Assembly (NCBI GenBank): GCA_031394045.1
Contig: JANMWN010000367.1
Span: forward strand, 1-6,456
From: JANYIP01 sp031394045
Lineage (GTDB): Bacteria > Actinomycetota > Actinomycetes > Prado026
DNA: 6,456 nucleotides
Direction of reading: 5' to 3'
Shown here piece by piece: positions 6,387 to 6,456 of this stretch. The notes below the pieces were generated by a model. The model saw only the letters and a program-made list of their open reading frames with translations, searched no databases and was not told where the DNA came from. The stretch's first letter is position 1; each line of letters opens with the position of its first letter. The translations under genes and the position numbers were made by a program.

Positions 6387-6456
6387 CCCCTGTCGATCTT
6401 GAGAGATCACTGGGCGACACGCCGGACGGGCCAGTGATGTATCAAGATCGACGGGG
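6387..6456. repeat. Long imperfect inverted repeat upstream of the polymerase gene
   Basis: The left arm (6387-6413) and right arm (6431-6456) pair as CCCC/GGGG, GTCGATCTTGA/TCAAGATCGAC and ATCACTGG/CCAGTGAT. This gives about 24 paired positions with two mismatches and one bulged T (6391), around a 17-nt loop (6414-6430). It is richer in A+T than the genes and contains three GATC sites. It ends at the window edge, so its full extent is unknown. There is no flanking T-tract to support an intrinsic terminator. It could be a dispersed palindromic repeat, an operator or the 5' leader structure of the polymerase message. Confidence 0.8.

Noticed and set aside
6375..6410. GTG 6410 as the polymerase start
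   Set aside because: These codons lie within or beside the palindrome and add a Gln/Lys/Gly-rich tail, while GTG 6374 has a purine-rich sequence just upstream. I could not exclude 6410.
6387..6456. Actinobacterial LexA box or RecA-independent damage promoter upstream of the polymerase
   Set aside because: I looked for GAAC-N4-GTTC and for TTGTCRGTG with a downstream TANNNT on both strands and found neither, although the promoter may lie beyond the window.

Overview
The window is high-GC DNA (about 70% GC by eye) and gene-dense. It uses GTG starts freely and its codons end mostly in G or C. Together with the protein families present, this points to an actinobacterium. A Nocardioides-like member of the Propionibacteriales is my best guess, inferred from family resemblance only. 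I see no tRNA, rRNA, CRISPR array, transposase or phage gene.

Three genes lie on the plus strand. First is the 3' part of a long, unusual short-chain dehydrogenase/reductase (SDR; to 1417). It has a four-cysteine zinc-ribbon-like segment before the Rossmann fold, a large insertion inside the fold, and no tyrosine at the usual catalytic YxxxK position. A short spacer with three copies of GGTCAGA follows. Next is a secreted protein of seven tandem blades that looks like a complete seven-bladed beta-propeller (1510-2826). Then comes an MpaB/DUF2236-family putative heme oxygenase (2876-3769).

Two genes on the minus strand converge on these. Reading right to left, they are a short, divergent family A (Pol I-like) DNA polymerase without a 5' nuclease domain (6374 to 4671) and a class II-type sirtuin, an NAD-dependent deacylase (4645 to 3806). 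They are 25 bp apart and probably co-transcribed. The plus and minus groups meet in a 36-bp gap at 3770-3805 that contains only a weak hairpin.

Upstream of the polymerase, at the right edge (6387-6456), is a long imperfect palindrome with arms of about 26 nt that is clearly richer in A+T than the genes. It overlaps the longest possible start of the polymerase, so I favour the internal GTG at 6374.

Most of the window is recognisable chromosomal gene content, and I see no clear new defence or mobile system. The points most worth a second look are the rewired SDR, the altered active-site motifs of the small polymerase and its pairing with a sirtuin, the terminal palindrome, and a marked excess of the hexamer CGTACG.
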